From Flavobacteriaceae bacterium (GTDB taxonomy: Bacteria > Bacteroidota > Bacteroidia > Flavobacteriales > Flavobacteriaceae), in contig PBJR01000004.1 of assembly GCA_002721175.1 (NCBI GenBank), positions 1 to 35,817 of the forward strand: a stretch of DNA of 35,817 bases. The letters run 5' to 3'. A program made the translations under genes and the position numbers. Positions 1 through 8,671 of this stretch are shown in pieces. Below the pieces are notes generated by a model, which saw only the letters and a list, made by a program, of their open reading frames with translations, was not told the DNA's origin and ran no database searches. Every line of letters starts with the position of its first letter. Within the stretch, counting starts at the first letter, position 1.

Positions 1-81
1 AATACTTAAAACACTCATTGCAAATGCAAGCTCAAGAGCTTAAAAAAGTAAACTTTCTCAAGCGACAGAACTTTTCCTTAG

Positions 82-156
82 TCGGGATGACAGGATTTGA
101 ACCTGCGACCACACGGCCCCCAGCCGTGTACGCTAACCGGACTGCGCCACATCCCG
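82..156 (-). tRNA. tRNA-Pro (anticodon GGG)
   Basis: Reverse complement CGGGATGTGGCGCAG...CACGG-CTGGGGG-CCGTG...GGTTCAAATCC...CATCCCGA folds as a cloverleaf; C1:G72 typical of tRNA-Pro; anticodon loop CTGGGGG gives GGG. Confidence 0.95.
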
Positions 157-235
157 AATAGTGCGCAAATCTATTTAAATTCTGGGAAATAAAATAAAAA
201 ATTTAAGACAATAAATTTAAGACAACGGCCAATAA

Positions 236-1282
236 TTAATCTTTGATTCCTTTAAAGAATTTTTTCCTTAACCAAAAAGAAACACGAACCAATAAAATTA
301 ACGCTGGGACTTCAACCAGCGGTCCTATAACCCCTGCAAAAGCTTCCCCAGAATTTAAACCAAAAACTCCAATTGCCACGGCTATCGCTAATTCAAAATT
401 ATTCCCAGCTGCAGTAAATGCAACAGAAGCTGTTTTATTATATTCCGCCCCCATTAATTTTGTTAAAATAAATCCAATAAAAAACATTAAGGTGAAATAT
501 ATAAGTAAAGGTATAGCTATAATCACGACATCCATTGGTATCTCGACAATGAGTTCTCCTTTCAACGAAAACATTACAACAATAGTGAATAGTAAGGCCA
601 TGAGTGTAAGTGGAGAAATTTTTGGGATGAAATAATCCGAATACCACTTTTCCCCTTTAAGTTTCACTAAAATTAAGCGAGATAAAATACCCAAAGCGAA
701 AGGGATCCCAAGATAAATCAAAACACTCTCAGCAATTAGATAAATCGAAATATCAACAATCGCTCCTTCAAATCCAAAATGGGGCGGAAGAATAGTTATG
801 AAAATCCATGCATAAAAACTATATGCAAAAACCTGAAAAATACTGTTTAGGGCAACAAGTGCTGCGCCATATTCACTACTCCCTTCAGCCAAATCGTTCC
901 AAACTAGAACCATCGCAATACAGCGAGCCAACCCTATTAAAATGAGCCCTACCATGTATTCAGGATGATTGTTTAAAAATGTGATAGCCAGAACAAACAT
1001 TAGAATAGGTCCAATAACCCAATTTAGAAAAAGTGAAATGGATAAAATCTTTGTATTATTGAATACTTTAGGTAATAAGGAATAATTTACTTTGGCTAAT
1101 GGTGGATACATCATAACTATAAGACCAATAGCAATCGGAATATTAGTAGTGCCGCTACTCATCATATTGATTATGTTTGACATTCCAGGAAAAAAGTATC
1201 CTAACGACACCCCTATAACCATCGCTAAAAAAATCCAAATGGTTAGATTTTTATCTAAAAAACTTAATTCTTTTTTGCTCAT
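236..1282 (-). CDS. Arsenite efflux transporter, ACR3 family
   Basis: 348 aa polytopic membrane protein with ACR3-like stretches ([55 protein letters not shown]). Confidence 0.9.
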   Translation of the reverse strand: MSKKELSFLDKNLTIWIFLAMVIGVSLGYFFPGMSNIINMMSSGTTNIPIAIGLIVMMYPPLAKVNYSLLPKVFNNTKILSISLFLNWVIGPILMFVLAITFLNNHPEYMVGLILIGLARCIAMVLVWNDLAEGSSEYGAALVALNSIFQVFAYSFYAWIFITILPPHFGFEGAIVDISIYLIAESVLIYLGIPFALGILSRLILVKLKGEKWYSDYFIPKISPLTLMALLFTIVVMFSLKGELIVEIPMDVVIIAIPLLIYFTLMFFIGFILTKLMGAEYNKTASVAFTAAGNNFELAIAVAIGVFGLNSGEAFAGVIGPLVEVPALILLVRVSFWLRKKFFKGIKD

Positions 1283-1285
1283 AAT

Positions 1286-1900
1286 TTATATTTTAATATT
1301 TGAAAAAACATATTTTAATTCCGCAGCAATTTCAAGACTGCGCTCTAAATATTTTCTTTCCTCTTCTAGTGTATTATCAAAAATTTTGGGATCTTCATAA
1401 GGCAACGAAATGCGAGATTCTGCTCCAGGGATTAGTGGACAATTAGTGTCGGCCCTGGCGCAAGTTAAAATTGCAGCAAAATCTGTTTTAGGGTTAATAG
1501 GATGGTTTAAGAGTTTAGAGAAACTGAGAACAGGCGAATGATTCAAAGCAAATTTAATATTGTGAGCTGTACTGAAATCATTTGCATTAGTTTTTATTTC
1601 AAAACCCATTTTATCAAAAGTTCGGATAACCATCGGATATACTGAGGTTATTTCAGTTCCGCCTGAAAAACAAAAAACACTCGAAATTCCAAAATAATAT
1701 GAAAATGTTTGAGCCCATATTTGAGCCATGTGACTCCTTCTAGAGTTGTGGGTACATATAAAATTTAAATTTATATCTTTCTTAGCTTTGTATCGGTTAT
1801 TGATATACTCTATCAAAGGAGATAATAAGCTCCGACGATCTTTGCCTAGGGAGCTCAAATCTAATTGATCTATTGTTGTTTTCAATGCCTGATAAATCAT
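1286..1900 (-). CDS. Arsenate reductase / low-molecular-weight phosphatase-fold protein with N-terminal extension
   Basis: CX5R motif (CTHNSRRS) and downstream CX6C (CARADTNC) followed by P...LPYEDP, as in thioredoxin-coupled ArsC; adjacent to ACR3. Confidence 0.85.
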   Translation of the reverse strand: MIYQALKTTIDQLDLSSLGKDRRSLLSPLIEYINNRYKAKKDINLNFICTHNSRRSHMAQIWAQTFSYYFGISSVFCFSGGTEITSVYPMVIRTFDKMGFEIKTNANDFSTAHNIKFALNHSPVLSFSKLLNHPINPKTDFAAILTCARADTNCPLIPGAESRISLPYEDPKIFDNTLEEERKYLERSLEIAAELKYVFSNIKI

Positions 1901-1918
1901 AAATTATTCTTTCCTAAT

Positions 1919-1934
1919 TTAATTTTAAAATTAA
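1919..1934. repeat. 16-bp perfect palindrome TTAATTTTAAAATTAA upstream of the ars genes
   Basis: Direct reading; sequence equals its reverse complement. Confidence 0.5.
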
Positions 1935-1997
1935 TTAACTATTTAAGAACAAAAAAAATTAAATATTAAAAAATTGTAAATATATTGCTAAATAAAT

Positions 1998-2198
1998 ATG
2001 GGAAAAAAATTACATTTTATAGTTTGGACAATCTCTCTGGCAACCTCTATATTAATTGGGCTGGTTAACTTCAAAGAGGACTGCTTTTGCAAGCTTTTCC
2101 TTGTTGAAAATAATGTCGTCGCATTGATTATATATAGCCTTCTCATATCGACTGTGATATATACGGGGATTTGGTTCTGCAGAAAAGAAAAAGTTTGA
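1998..2198 (+). CDS. Small predicted membrane protein, unknown function
   Basis: 66 aa ORF with two hydrophobic segments; ATG start; divergent from ars genes. Confidence 0.5.
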   Translation: MGKKLHFIVWTISLATSILIGLVNFKEDCFCKLFLVENNVVALIIYSLLISTVIYTGIWFCRKEKV

Positions 2199-2207
2199 GT
2201 TAGACAG

Positions 2208-2327
2208 TCACTTCTTTCTTAAAAAAACACCCAATGGTAAAACTATTAATAAAGCATATATATTAAAAAGTAGTCCAATTAAAGGAATGATAATAATCAA
2301 AATAATAATCCAATTTTTATTTTTCAT
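2208..2327 (-). CDS. Candidate 39-aa single-TM protein (not in the supplied ORF track)
   Basis: Reverse strand reads MKNKNWIIILIIIIPLIGLLFNIYALLIVLPLGVFLRKK*. Confidence 0.35.
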   Translation of the reverse strand: MKNKNWIIILIIIIPLIGLLFNIYALLIVLPLGVFLRKK

Positions 2328-2390
2328 TTACTTACATTTTTTTAAATTTACTATAATTTTTAATTAATATTAAAAAATTGATATAGAGTT

Positions 2391-2882
2391 TTGTCAAAAA
2401 AAAGAGACATTATAAAAGATGAAAAGGAGTTAATTAATTTATTAAAGCTAATTAATTCAAGGTCAAAATCGCTCTCAATAAAAAAAAGAGAAATAACAAA
2501 AACAATTCGGGGGCTTAAAAATCAAGAAAAAAAAATAAAAAAGGAGCTTAAAAGCTTGGAGAAAAAAAATAAATTCATTGTTTCCATTGGTTTAGATAAA
2601 CGCTGGGCGACATACAATTGTATAGTTAAATACCAATCATTCCATTTTAGTTTTTATTTGGGTAAAGAAAAGAAAATAAAAAAATTATTACAACAATTTT
2701 ACAGAGAAGATCTTCGAGACAAGAATATGAAATTTATTAATACTCAAATTAAAAAGATAGTCCGGTCCGTTGTGCCAAATTATCTAAAAAAATACAAATC
2801 GAAAAACAAACTAAAACTTGACAAGATTATATCGCTATATCTCACTAGTGGAGAGTGGGACTATTGGAGTGAGTCTTATTAA
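2391..2882 (+). CDS. Lys-rich protein of unknown function with predicted N-terminal coiled coil
   Basis: 163 aa ORF from a TTG start; charged heptad-like N-terminus then a mixed globular region. Confidence 0.5.
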   Translation: MSKKRDIIKDEKELINLLKLINSRSKSLSIKKREITKTIRGLKNQEKKIKKELKSLEKKNKFIVSIGLDKRWATYNCIVKYQSFHFSFYLGKEKKIKKLLQQFYREDLRDKNMKFINTQIKKIVRSVVPNYLKKYKSKNKLKLDKIISLYLTSGEWDYWSESY

Positions 2883-2903
2883 TTCATGTCAAAATCAAAT
2901 TAA

Positions 2904-2999
2904 TTATCGATAATTGAAAAGTATTCTGTTCTTTTTAAATATTGAATAAAAAACAGTTAGAATACATGCTGTAAAAATTACTATTTTAATTATTTCCAT
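2904..2999 (-). CDS. Candidate 31-aa membrane peptide
   Basis: Reverse strand reads MEIIKIVIFTACILTVFYSIFKKNRILFNYR*; very short, so weak. Confidence 0.2.
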   Translation of the reverse strand: MEIIKIVIFTACILTVFYSIFKKNRILFNYR

Positions 3000-3023
3000 A
3001 TCAAAGTCGTTACGTTTTCCCTG

Positions 3024-3242
3024 TTATAAAAAATTTAAAAAACCATTAATCCATAAATAATAACACATGAAAATTCCAATAATAATACCCGTTACAGAAC
3101 CAATTATTTTCCCCTTTTTAATATTAATTTCTTTGCTCTCCCTCATCAAATATTTTGGAACAAAAGGACGCATGATAGATACTAATAATGCAAAAGCTGC
3201 GATAACACAACAAATAATAAATATGTAATCAAACCCCTTCAT
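3024..3242 (-). CDS. Small predicted membrane protein, unknown function
   Basis: 72 aa ORF with two hydrophobic helices. Confidence 0.5.
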   Translation of the reverse strand: MKGFDYIFIICCVIAAFALLVSIMRPFVPKYLMRESKEINIKKGKIIGSVTGIIIGIFMCYYLWINGFLNFL

Positions 3243-3280
3243 TATAAAAAAAATTAATAAAATAAGATTCTAATTATTTA

Positions 3281-3727
3281 TTAATTTCTAATAGCTAAAC
3301 ACTCTATTTCAATTAAAGCTCCCAATGCTAATCCACTACCAGCAAATGCACTTCTTGATGGTAGCATTGAGCCTTCAAAAAAAGATTTGTAAGCTTTACT
3401 CATTGAAGGCCAATCGCTAATATCCTTTAACATACAAGTACATTTAAATATATCTGATTTGGATCCTCCCATTTTCTTTAATACAGATTCAATGTTTTCA
3501 AGTGCTTGTAAAGTTTCAGCCTCAATTCCTCCGCCTACAACTTCACCGTTTTCAGATGTCCCGATTTGTCCTGATACATAAATTATATCATTAACTATCG
3601 TTGCTTCAGAGAAAGGATACTCGTTTGCAAGATGTTCAGAGCTATTGAAATATTCGATCTCTTTTTTTAAAGTTTGAGATTCTTTGCAACCAAAAATAAA
3701 AACTAATAGTATTAATACTTTTTTCAT
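3281..3727 (-). CDS. Rid (RidA/YjgF/YER057c)-family protein, predicted lipoprotein
   Basis: Lipobox-like MKKVLILLVFIFGC; Rid signatures DIIYVSGQIG, ALENIESVLKKMG, CMLKDISDW, LPSRSAF, GALIEIECLAI. Confidence 0.88.
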   Translation of the reverse strand: MKKVLILLVFIFGCKESQTLKKEIEYFNSSEHLANEYPFSEATIVNDIIYVSGQIGTSENGEVVGGGIEAETLQALENIESVLKKMGGSKSDIFKCTCMLKDISDWPSMSKAYKSFFEGSMLPSRSAFAGSGLALGALIEIECLAIRN

Positions 3728-3892
3728 TTTAATTTACCGATACACTTGTTCTCCTTAGCCTTGAACGAAACCTAAAATAAAGCCTGTAAAAAAAATTAGA
3801 AATACAGTTACAATCAAAGTAAAATAGGTAAATATAATTATTTTTTTAAGTCTTCTTTTTTAAGTTCTAGCTAAGCAAACAAAATATTTTTT

Positions 3893-4066
3893 TCATTTTT
3901 TTTTCTTTGAATATAATTCATAAGCAATAGCTAAGCATAAAATTGAAATACCAAACATATTTATGGCTTCGGCATACATTATCCACATTCCGTTGTAGAT
4001 GCCAAAATAAGCATTACTAAGTAAACTAATTATGAGTGTAATGTAAAAAATATACCACTTTTTCAT
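3893..4066 (-). CDS. Small membrane protein (start revised from 4123 to the internal ATG, MKKWYIFYITLIISLL...)
   Basis: The internal Met gives a clean TM start and removes overlap with the upstream ORF ending at 4080. Confidence 0.4.
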   Translation of the reverse strand: MKKWYIFYITLIISLLSNAYFGIYNGMWIMYAEAINMFGISILCLAIAYELYSKKKK

Positions 4067-4079
4067 TTTGTAAATTGTG

Positions 4080-4229
4080 TTATTTTCTTCTTTTAATTTT
4101 ATTGTGTCTAGAGTAATACTCAAGGGTGTTGTCTTTGTTTTCTTTACTTCGAAAATAAACTTCCCATATTTGAAGAATTATATATGTTAAAAAAACACAA
4201 ACCCCTAATATATACATTGCTATAATCAT
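4080..4229 (-). CDS. Candidate 49-aa single-TM protein (not in the supplied ORF track)
   Basis: Reverse strand reads MIIAMYILGVCVFLTYIILQIWEVYFRSKENKDNTLEYYSRHNKIKRRK*; TM helix plus charged tail. Confidence 0.4.
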   Translation of the reverse strand: MIIAMYILGVCVFLTYIILQIWEVYFRSKENKDNTLEYYSRHNKIKRRK

Positions 4230-4436
4230 AGTGATTTTTATTGTCTTTTGTCGACTTGTTAGTTTATCCCCACAAGTTAAGAAAACTTTTTAAAGCTGAG
4301 TAGCTTTAGTGTATTGTGAAAACAACTAAAAGCTAATGTCTATCAAAAGTCTTTTAGTTTTTATTAGATTTGAGGTGTTCTTTTAAATTGTTTGAAAATT
4401 AAATGTTTCAAAACCTAATAAGATAAATCAAGTAAT

Positions 4437-4510
4437 GGGGATGTAGCTCAGTTGGCTAGAGCGCTTGACTGGCAGTCAAGAGGTCGGCGGTTCGAGTCCG
4501 CTCTTCTCCA
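4437..4510 (+). tRNA. tRNA-Ala (anticodon GGC)
   Basis: GGGGATGTAGCTCAG...CTTGA-CTGGCAG-TCAAG...GGTTCGAGTCC...CTTCTCCA; G3:U70 wobble (alanine identity element) present. Confidence 0.93.
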
Positions 4511-4544
4511 CTAGTGTCACCGCTACACTACGTAAGTTTAATTA

Positions 4545-4572
4545 AAGCCCACCAATAGGTGGGTTTGTTTTT
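4545..4572 (+). terminator. Rho-independent terminator downstream of tRNA-Ala
   Basis: CCCACC-AATA-GGTGGG stem-loop followed by TTTGTTTTT. Confidence 0.8.
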
Positions 4573-4704
4573 AGTTAGTCTTTGATTTAATTACAAGTTT
4601 AGAAAATTTCTTGTAATCAACTACAGAAACTTGAATCATTCAGAATCCAGTACTGTATTATGAAGAGCAAACTAAAAAATAATATTAAAACAATTTTAAA
4701 ATAT

Positions 4705-4712
4705 TAACTTTG
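4705..4712 (+). promoter_or_regulatory. Bacteroidota-type -7 box TAACTTTG upstream of queD
   Basis: Matches TAnnTTTG; no good -33 element seen. Confidence 0.4.
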
Positions 4713-4747
4713 TTAAACAAACAACTTATGCCCTCTGCATTGAAATT

Positions 4748-5200
4748 ATGTCTAAAATAAGAATAACAAAAAGATTTACTTTTGAAACTGGCCATGCGCT
4801 TTTTGGCCATGATGGAAAATGTAAAAATATACATGGCCACAGTTATTCTTTATTTGTTACTGTTTTGGGAAGACCAATCTCCGAAAGTAGTAATCCGAAA
4901 TTTGGAATGGTTATGGATTTTTCCGACTTAAAAAAAATCGTAAAAGAAGAGATCGTAAATCCTTATGATCATGCAACGGTTTTTAATAAAAATTCACCTC
5001 ATTTAGAACTTGCAAATGATCTAAAAAAAAGAGGTCACAAAATTGTACTTGTTGAATATCAACCTACTAGCGAAATGTTAGTAATTGATTTTGCTGAAAA
5101 AATTAAAAGTTTACTGCCAAAAAATATTGAACTTTATTCACTTAAGCTTCAAGAAACGGCAACATGTTATGCAGAGTGGTATGCAAAAGATAATGAATAG
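4748..5200 (+). CDS. queD: 6-pyruvoyl-tetrahydropterin synthase / 6-carboxytetrahydropterin synthase family
   Basis: FETGHALFGHDGKCKNIHGHSY with CxxxHGH motif; later DHATVFN and LQETATCYAEW. Confidence 0.88.
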   Translation: MSKIRITKRFTFETGHALFGHDGKCKNIHGHSYSLFVTVLGRPISESSNPKFGMVMDFSDLKKIVKEEIVNPYDHATVFNKNSPHLELANDLKKRGHKIVLVEYQPTSEMLVIDFAEKIKSLLPKNIELYSLKLQETATCYAEWYAKDNE

Positions 5201-5206
5201 TATTTT

Positions 5207-5974
5207 ATGATTGAAATTAAAGTTCCTAAGGGAAAGCAAATTTATTTCACCTCTGACCACCATTTTGGAGCACCATCAAAAGACGCTTCTAAGCCTAGGG
5301 AAATAAAATTCATTAAATGGTTAGATCAGATAAAAAAAGATGCCGATGCACTTTTCATAGTTGGTGATCTTTTCGATTTCTGGTTCGAGTACAAGTATGT
5401 CATTCCCAAGGGATTTACAAGGGTTTTAGGAAAGCTTGCAGAGCTAAGTGATCAAGGTGTTAAAATCCACTTTTTTGTTGGTAATCATGATATGTGGATG
5501 AAAGGTTATTTAGAACAAGAAATAAGCATGAGAGTATACCTTAAACCACAACAATTCAAACTAAACAACAAAATATTTTTTATTGGTCATGGGGATGGCC
5601 TTGGTCCAAATGATAAAGGCTACAAACGACTCAAGAAAATCTTTACAAATTCATTTTTTAGGTGGGTCTTTAGATGGATACACCCTGACCTGGGGGTTAG
5701 ATTAGCACACTATATGTCGTTAAAAAGCAAGTTGATCTCAGGCAGTGAAGATCTAAAGTTTTTAGGTGATCATGAAGAATGGCTTGTTAAATATTCAAAA
5801 AGAAAATTAGAAGATAAGCATTACGATTACTTTGTTTTTGGCCATAGACACCTTCCCCTTAAAATTGAAATACCGCCAAAGTCAACTTATGTTAATTTAG
5901 GTGATTGGATAACACATTATACCTTCGGAATATTTGACGGTGAAAAGTTTTTTTTAAAGGAGTTTGAAAACTAA
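5207..5974 (+). CDS. lpxH: UDP-2,3-diacylglucosamine diphosphatase (metallophosphoesterase)
   Basis: Metallophosphoesterase motifs SDHHFG, GDLFDFWFEY, GNHDMW, GHGDG, FGHRH. Confidence 0.88.
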   Translation: MIEIKVPKGKQIYFTSDHHFGAPSKDASKPREIKFIKWLDQIKKDADALFIVGDLFDFWFEYKYVIPKGFTRVLGKLAELSDQGVKIHFFVGNHDMWMKGYLEQEISMRVYLKPQQFKLNNKIFFIGHGDGLGPNDKGYKRLKKIFTNSFFRWVFRWIHPDLGVRLAHYMSLKSKLISGSEDLKFLGDHEEWLVKYSKRKLEDKHYDYFVFGHRHLPLKIEIPPKSTYVNLGDWITHYTFGIFDGEKFFLKEFEN

Positions 5975-6084
5975 TAAATATTTACTTATTATTAATTATT
6001 TGTAACGGAAAAGTAAATTTATTTGTAAAGAGCAATAATAATTAAATCAAAATAAATACCTTAGAGTCATTAAATAGTAAATTA

Positions 6085-6687
6085 ATGGAGTTTTTTGAGA
6101 TACCTTTCTTTGATGATGATTTTTACAAAATGTGTGTAAGGTTTTTAATAAACTTTTTCTTTTTAACAGCCCTAATCAGATTTACTTATTTCAGGTTTAC
6201 ACAAAGAGCCAATTATTTACTTACATTTTATTTAGTTGGTACCGTTGTGTTTTTCTTGTGTTTTACGTTAAAAAAATATGAGATTGATTTAGGCCTAGCA
6301 TTAGGTTTATTTGCAATATTTGGAATTCTTAGATACCGAACAGATCAGTTGAATATTAGAGAGATGACTTATTTATTTGTGGTGATTGGGCTTTCAATAA
6401 TAAACGCCTTGTCCAATAAAAAAATGAGTTATATAGAGATAATCACCGCCAATAGTATAATTGTAGTATTAGCCCACTACCTAGATTGGTATTGGAATAG
6501 TAAAAGGACCAGCTCAAAAGATATTGTCTACGAATCCCTTGACTTCATTCGCCCTGAACATCACGAGAAATTGAAAGCTGAACTACAAGAAAAACTCGGA
6601 TTCGAAATTATAAGAGTTGAAGTAGGTCAAATTGATTTTAAAGGAAAAACTGTCAAACTTAAAATCCGATACAAAAGAGAGTCATGA
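6085..6687 (+). CDS. DUF4956 domain-containing membrane protein
   Basis: LGLALGLFAIFGILRYRTDQLNIREMTYLFVVIGLSIINAL is characteristic of DUF4956. Confidence 0.8.
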   Translation: MEFFEIPFFDDDFYKMCVRFLINFFFLTALIRFTYFRFTQRANYLLTFYLVGTVVFFLCFTLKKYEIDLGLALGLFAIFGILRYRTDQLNIREMTYLFVVIGLSIINALSNKKMSYIEIITANSIIVVLAHYLDWYWNSKRTSSKDIVYESLDFIRPEHHEKLKAELQEKLGFEIIRVEVGQIDFKGKTVKLKIRYKRES

Positions 6688-7397
6688 AAATAATCCTAGG
6701 ATTCACAAAAAACTTATTAATTGGGGTTAATTTAATTTTGTGTTCATTTTTATTCGGTCAAGAAACTAATGATTTGGAGGGATGGAGCTCAATTGAATTA
6801 GACGTAAAAGCAAATAAAAATTTATCGTTTTCTGTTTCGGAACATTTAAGATATAGAAACGATATCACTACCTTAAAAAACTACTTCACACAAGCCAAAG
6901 TACAATACAAACTCTTTAAAAATTTCGAAATTGGAGCAGGAATCAGATACATTACCAACAACGATGATACGGGTAATGTCCAGGGCTACGAACCATTGTT
7001 TCGATACCAGTTTGATGCAGTATTTAGTGATAAAATTGACAAGGTTACAGTACTTTTTAGACTTAGGTATCAAAACAAGAATGAATTAGGGTTTTCTGAG
7101 GGTGAAGGAGATATTCCTATTGAATACACAAGATACAGAATGGGATTTGATTATCGAATTAAAGCATTAAAATTAAACGCTAAATTATTTGGTGAAGTCT
7201 TCAATGAAGCTAAAACTACTGATAGTAATGGAGGGTTTAATAGACATAGATATACACTTAGAATAAGTAGAAAATTTAAAAATTTTGGAACGGTAGCGAT
7301 GTTCTATGCTAATCAAAGTGACTACTCAACAAATACAAAAAAAAATAAATCCATTATTGGATTTAAATATTCTTACAGATTAAATCTCAGCAAGTAA
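6684..7397 (+). CDS. DUF2490-like outer-membrane beta-barrel protein
   Basis: Signal peptide ending LFGQ; alternating amphipathic strands with YRMGFDYRIKALKLNAKLFGEVF; overlaps the upstream CDS by 4 bp. Confidence 0.65.
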   Translation: MKIILGFTKNLLIGVNLILCSFLFGQETNDLEGWSSIELDVKANKNLSFSVSEHLRYRNDITTLKNYFTQAKVQYKLFKNFEIGAGIRYITNNDDTGNVQGYEPLFRYQFDAVFSDKIDKVTVLFRLRYQNKNELGFSEGEGDIPIEYTRYRMGFDYRIKALKLNAKLFGEVFNEAKTTDSNGGFNRHRYTLRISRKFKNFGTVAMFYANQSDYSTNTKKNKSIIGFKYSYRLNLSK

Positions 7398-7405
7398 ATG
7401 CTTCC

Positions 7406-8671
7406 TTAAGATTGGAATTCGTGTAATTCTAAATCTTTTTCTAAATCCAACTTTCTAAAGTTTGGAGAGGCAATCCCCATTGTAATTACTGTAATTAAGG
7501 TCATAGAACCCCCAAAAACAACTGCTGTCACAGTACCCATTAGCTTTGCTGTGAGTCCACTTTCGAAGGCTCCAAGCTCGTTTGAGGAACCTACAAACAT
7601 TGAGTTGACAGAAGATACGCGACCTCTCATATGATCGGGTGTTTTTAATTGTAGTATAGTTTGTCTAATAACCATTGACACACCATCTGTAACACCACTA
7701 AAGAAAAGTGCAAAAACAGAAACCCAAAAAACAGAAGATAAACCAAATATTATTATTGAAACTCCAAATCCAAACACAGCGACCAGTAGTTTCATGCCAG
7801 CTCTTCTACTTATGGGAATATAGGCAGTAGCTAACATCGTTAAAAAAGCACCAACTGCGGGAGCAGCTCTTAAAATCCCAAATCCCTCCGAACCAACCTT
7901 TAAAATATCCTGAGCAAAGACAGGCAAAAGAGCTACTGCTCCTCCGAATAGTACCGCAATCATATCAAGACTTAATGCTCCTAAAATAGCTTTAGTTTTA
8001 AAGACAAATCGAACTCCCTGCTTCAAGCTTTCTAGGACTGGCTCTCCAATATTTGGATTTAAAATTGGCTTTTTTGTTATTAACAGTGTAAGTAAAAACG
8101 AAAATAGAACTAAAATAAAAACAATACAAAGAGACCATTGTATTCCAAACCAATTAATCGTAAATCCAGCGAAGGCAGGACCTAGAATTGAAGCCATCTG
8201 CCAGGTCGAACTATTCCAAGTAGCAGCATTTGGATATACCCGCTTTGGAACAATCAATGCAACTAATGAAAAAATAGTTGGCCCAAAAAAAGCTCTTAAA
8301 AGACCCCCAAAAAAAACAAAACCATAAATAGCAAAAAGAATTGTACGTTGGCTCCATCCAATGTTAGGACTTGATATGAAAAATAGCCCAAAACTAATTA
8401 TTGAAAAAAGAGCAATGCAACACAAAAAAAGATTACGTTTTTCAGTTTGATCTACAATATGGCCTGCAAATAGCGACATACTAAAAGCAGGAATGATCTC
8501 CATAAGACCAATAATCCCGAGTGATAAGGGGTCCTTCGTCAAAGAATAAACTTGCCATTCAATAACTATGAATTGCATCGACCAAGCAAATACTAATGCG
8601 AATCGAAGTAATAAAAAAATATTAAATTCTCTAAATCTTAACGCTGCATAAGGATCCTTTCTACTCATCAA
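7406..8671 (-). CDS. MFS transporter
   Basis: 421 aa multi-TM protein; GHIVDQTEKRNLFL motif and LKTPDHMRGRVSSVNSMFVG typical of EntS-like MFS proteins. Confidence 0.85.
   Translation of the reverse strand: MMSRKDPYAALRFREFNIFLLLRFALVFAWSMQFIVIEWQVYSLTKDPLSLGIIGLMEIIPAFSMSLFAGHIVDQTEKRNLFLCCIALFSIISFGLFFISSPNIGWSQRTILFAIYGFVFFGGLLRAFFGPTIFSLVALIVPKRVYPNAATWNSSTWQMASILGPAFAGFTINWFGIQWSLCIVFILVLFSFLLTLLITKKPILNPNIGEPVLESLKQGVRFVFKTKAILGALSLDMIAVLFGGAVALLPVFAQDILKVGSEGFGILRAAPAVGAFLTMLATAYIPISRRAGMKLLVAVFGFGVSIIIFGLSSVFWVSVFALFFSGVTDGVSMVIRQTILQLKTPDHMRGRVSSVNSMFVGSSNELGAFESGLTAKLMGTVTAVVFGGSMTLITVITMGIASPNFRKLDLEKDLELHEFQS

Noticed and set aside
1-18. Possible start of a minus-strand CDS (ATGAGTGTTTTAAGTATT)
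   Set aside because: Only six codons in the window; cannot be supported.
88-160. Plus-strand reading frame GMTGFEPATTRPPAVYANRTAPHPE
   Set aside because: Well-known spurious translation of the antisense of a tRNA-Pro gene; not a protein.
243-635. 130 aa plus-strand ORF
   Set aside because: Antisense to the well-supported ACR3 gene; composition is that of a shadow frame.
438-647. 69 aa minus-strand ORF
   Set aside because: Alternative frame inside ACR3 on the same strand.
3755-3870. Possible extra mini membrane peptide on the minus strand (IIIFTYFTLIVTVFLIFFTGFILGFVQG*)
   Set aside because: Open frame with hydrophobic content but no ATG/GTG/TTG start before an upstream stop; left as suggestive only.
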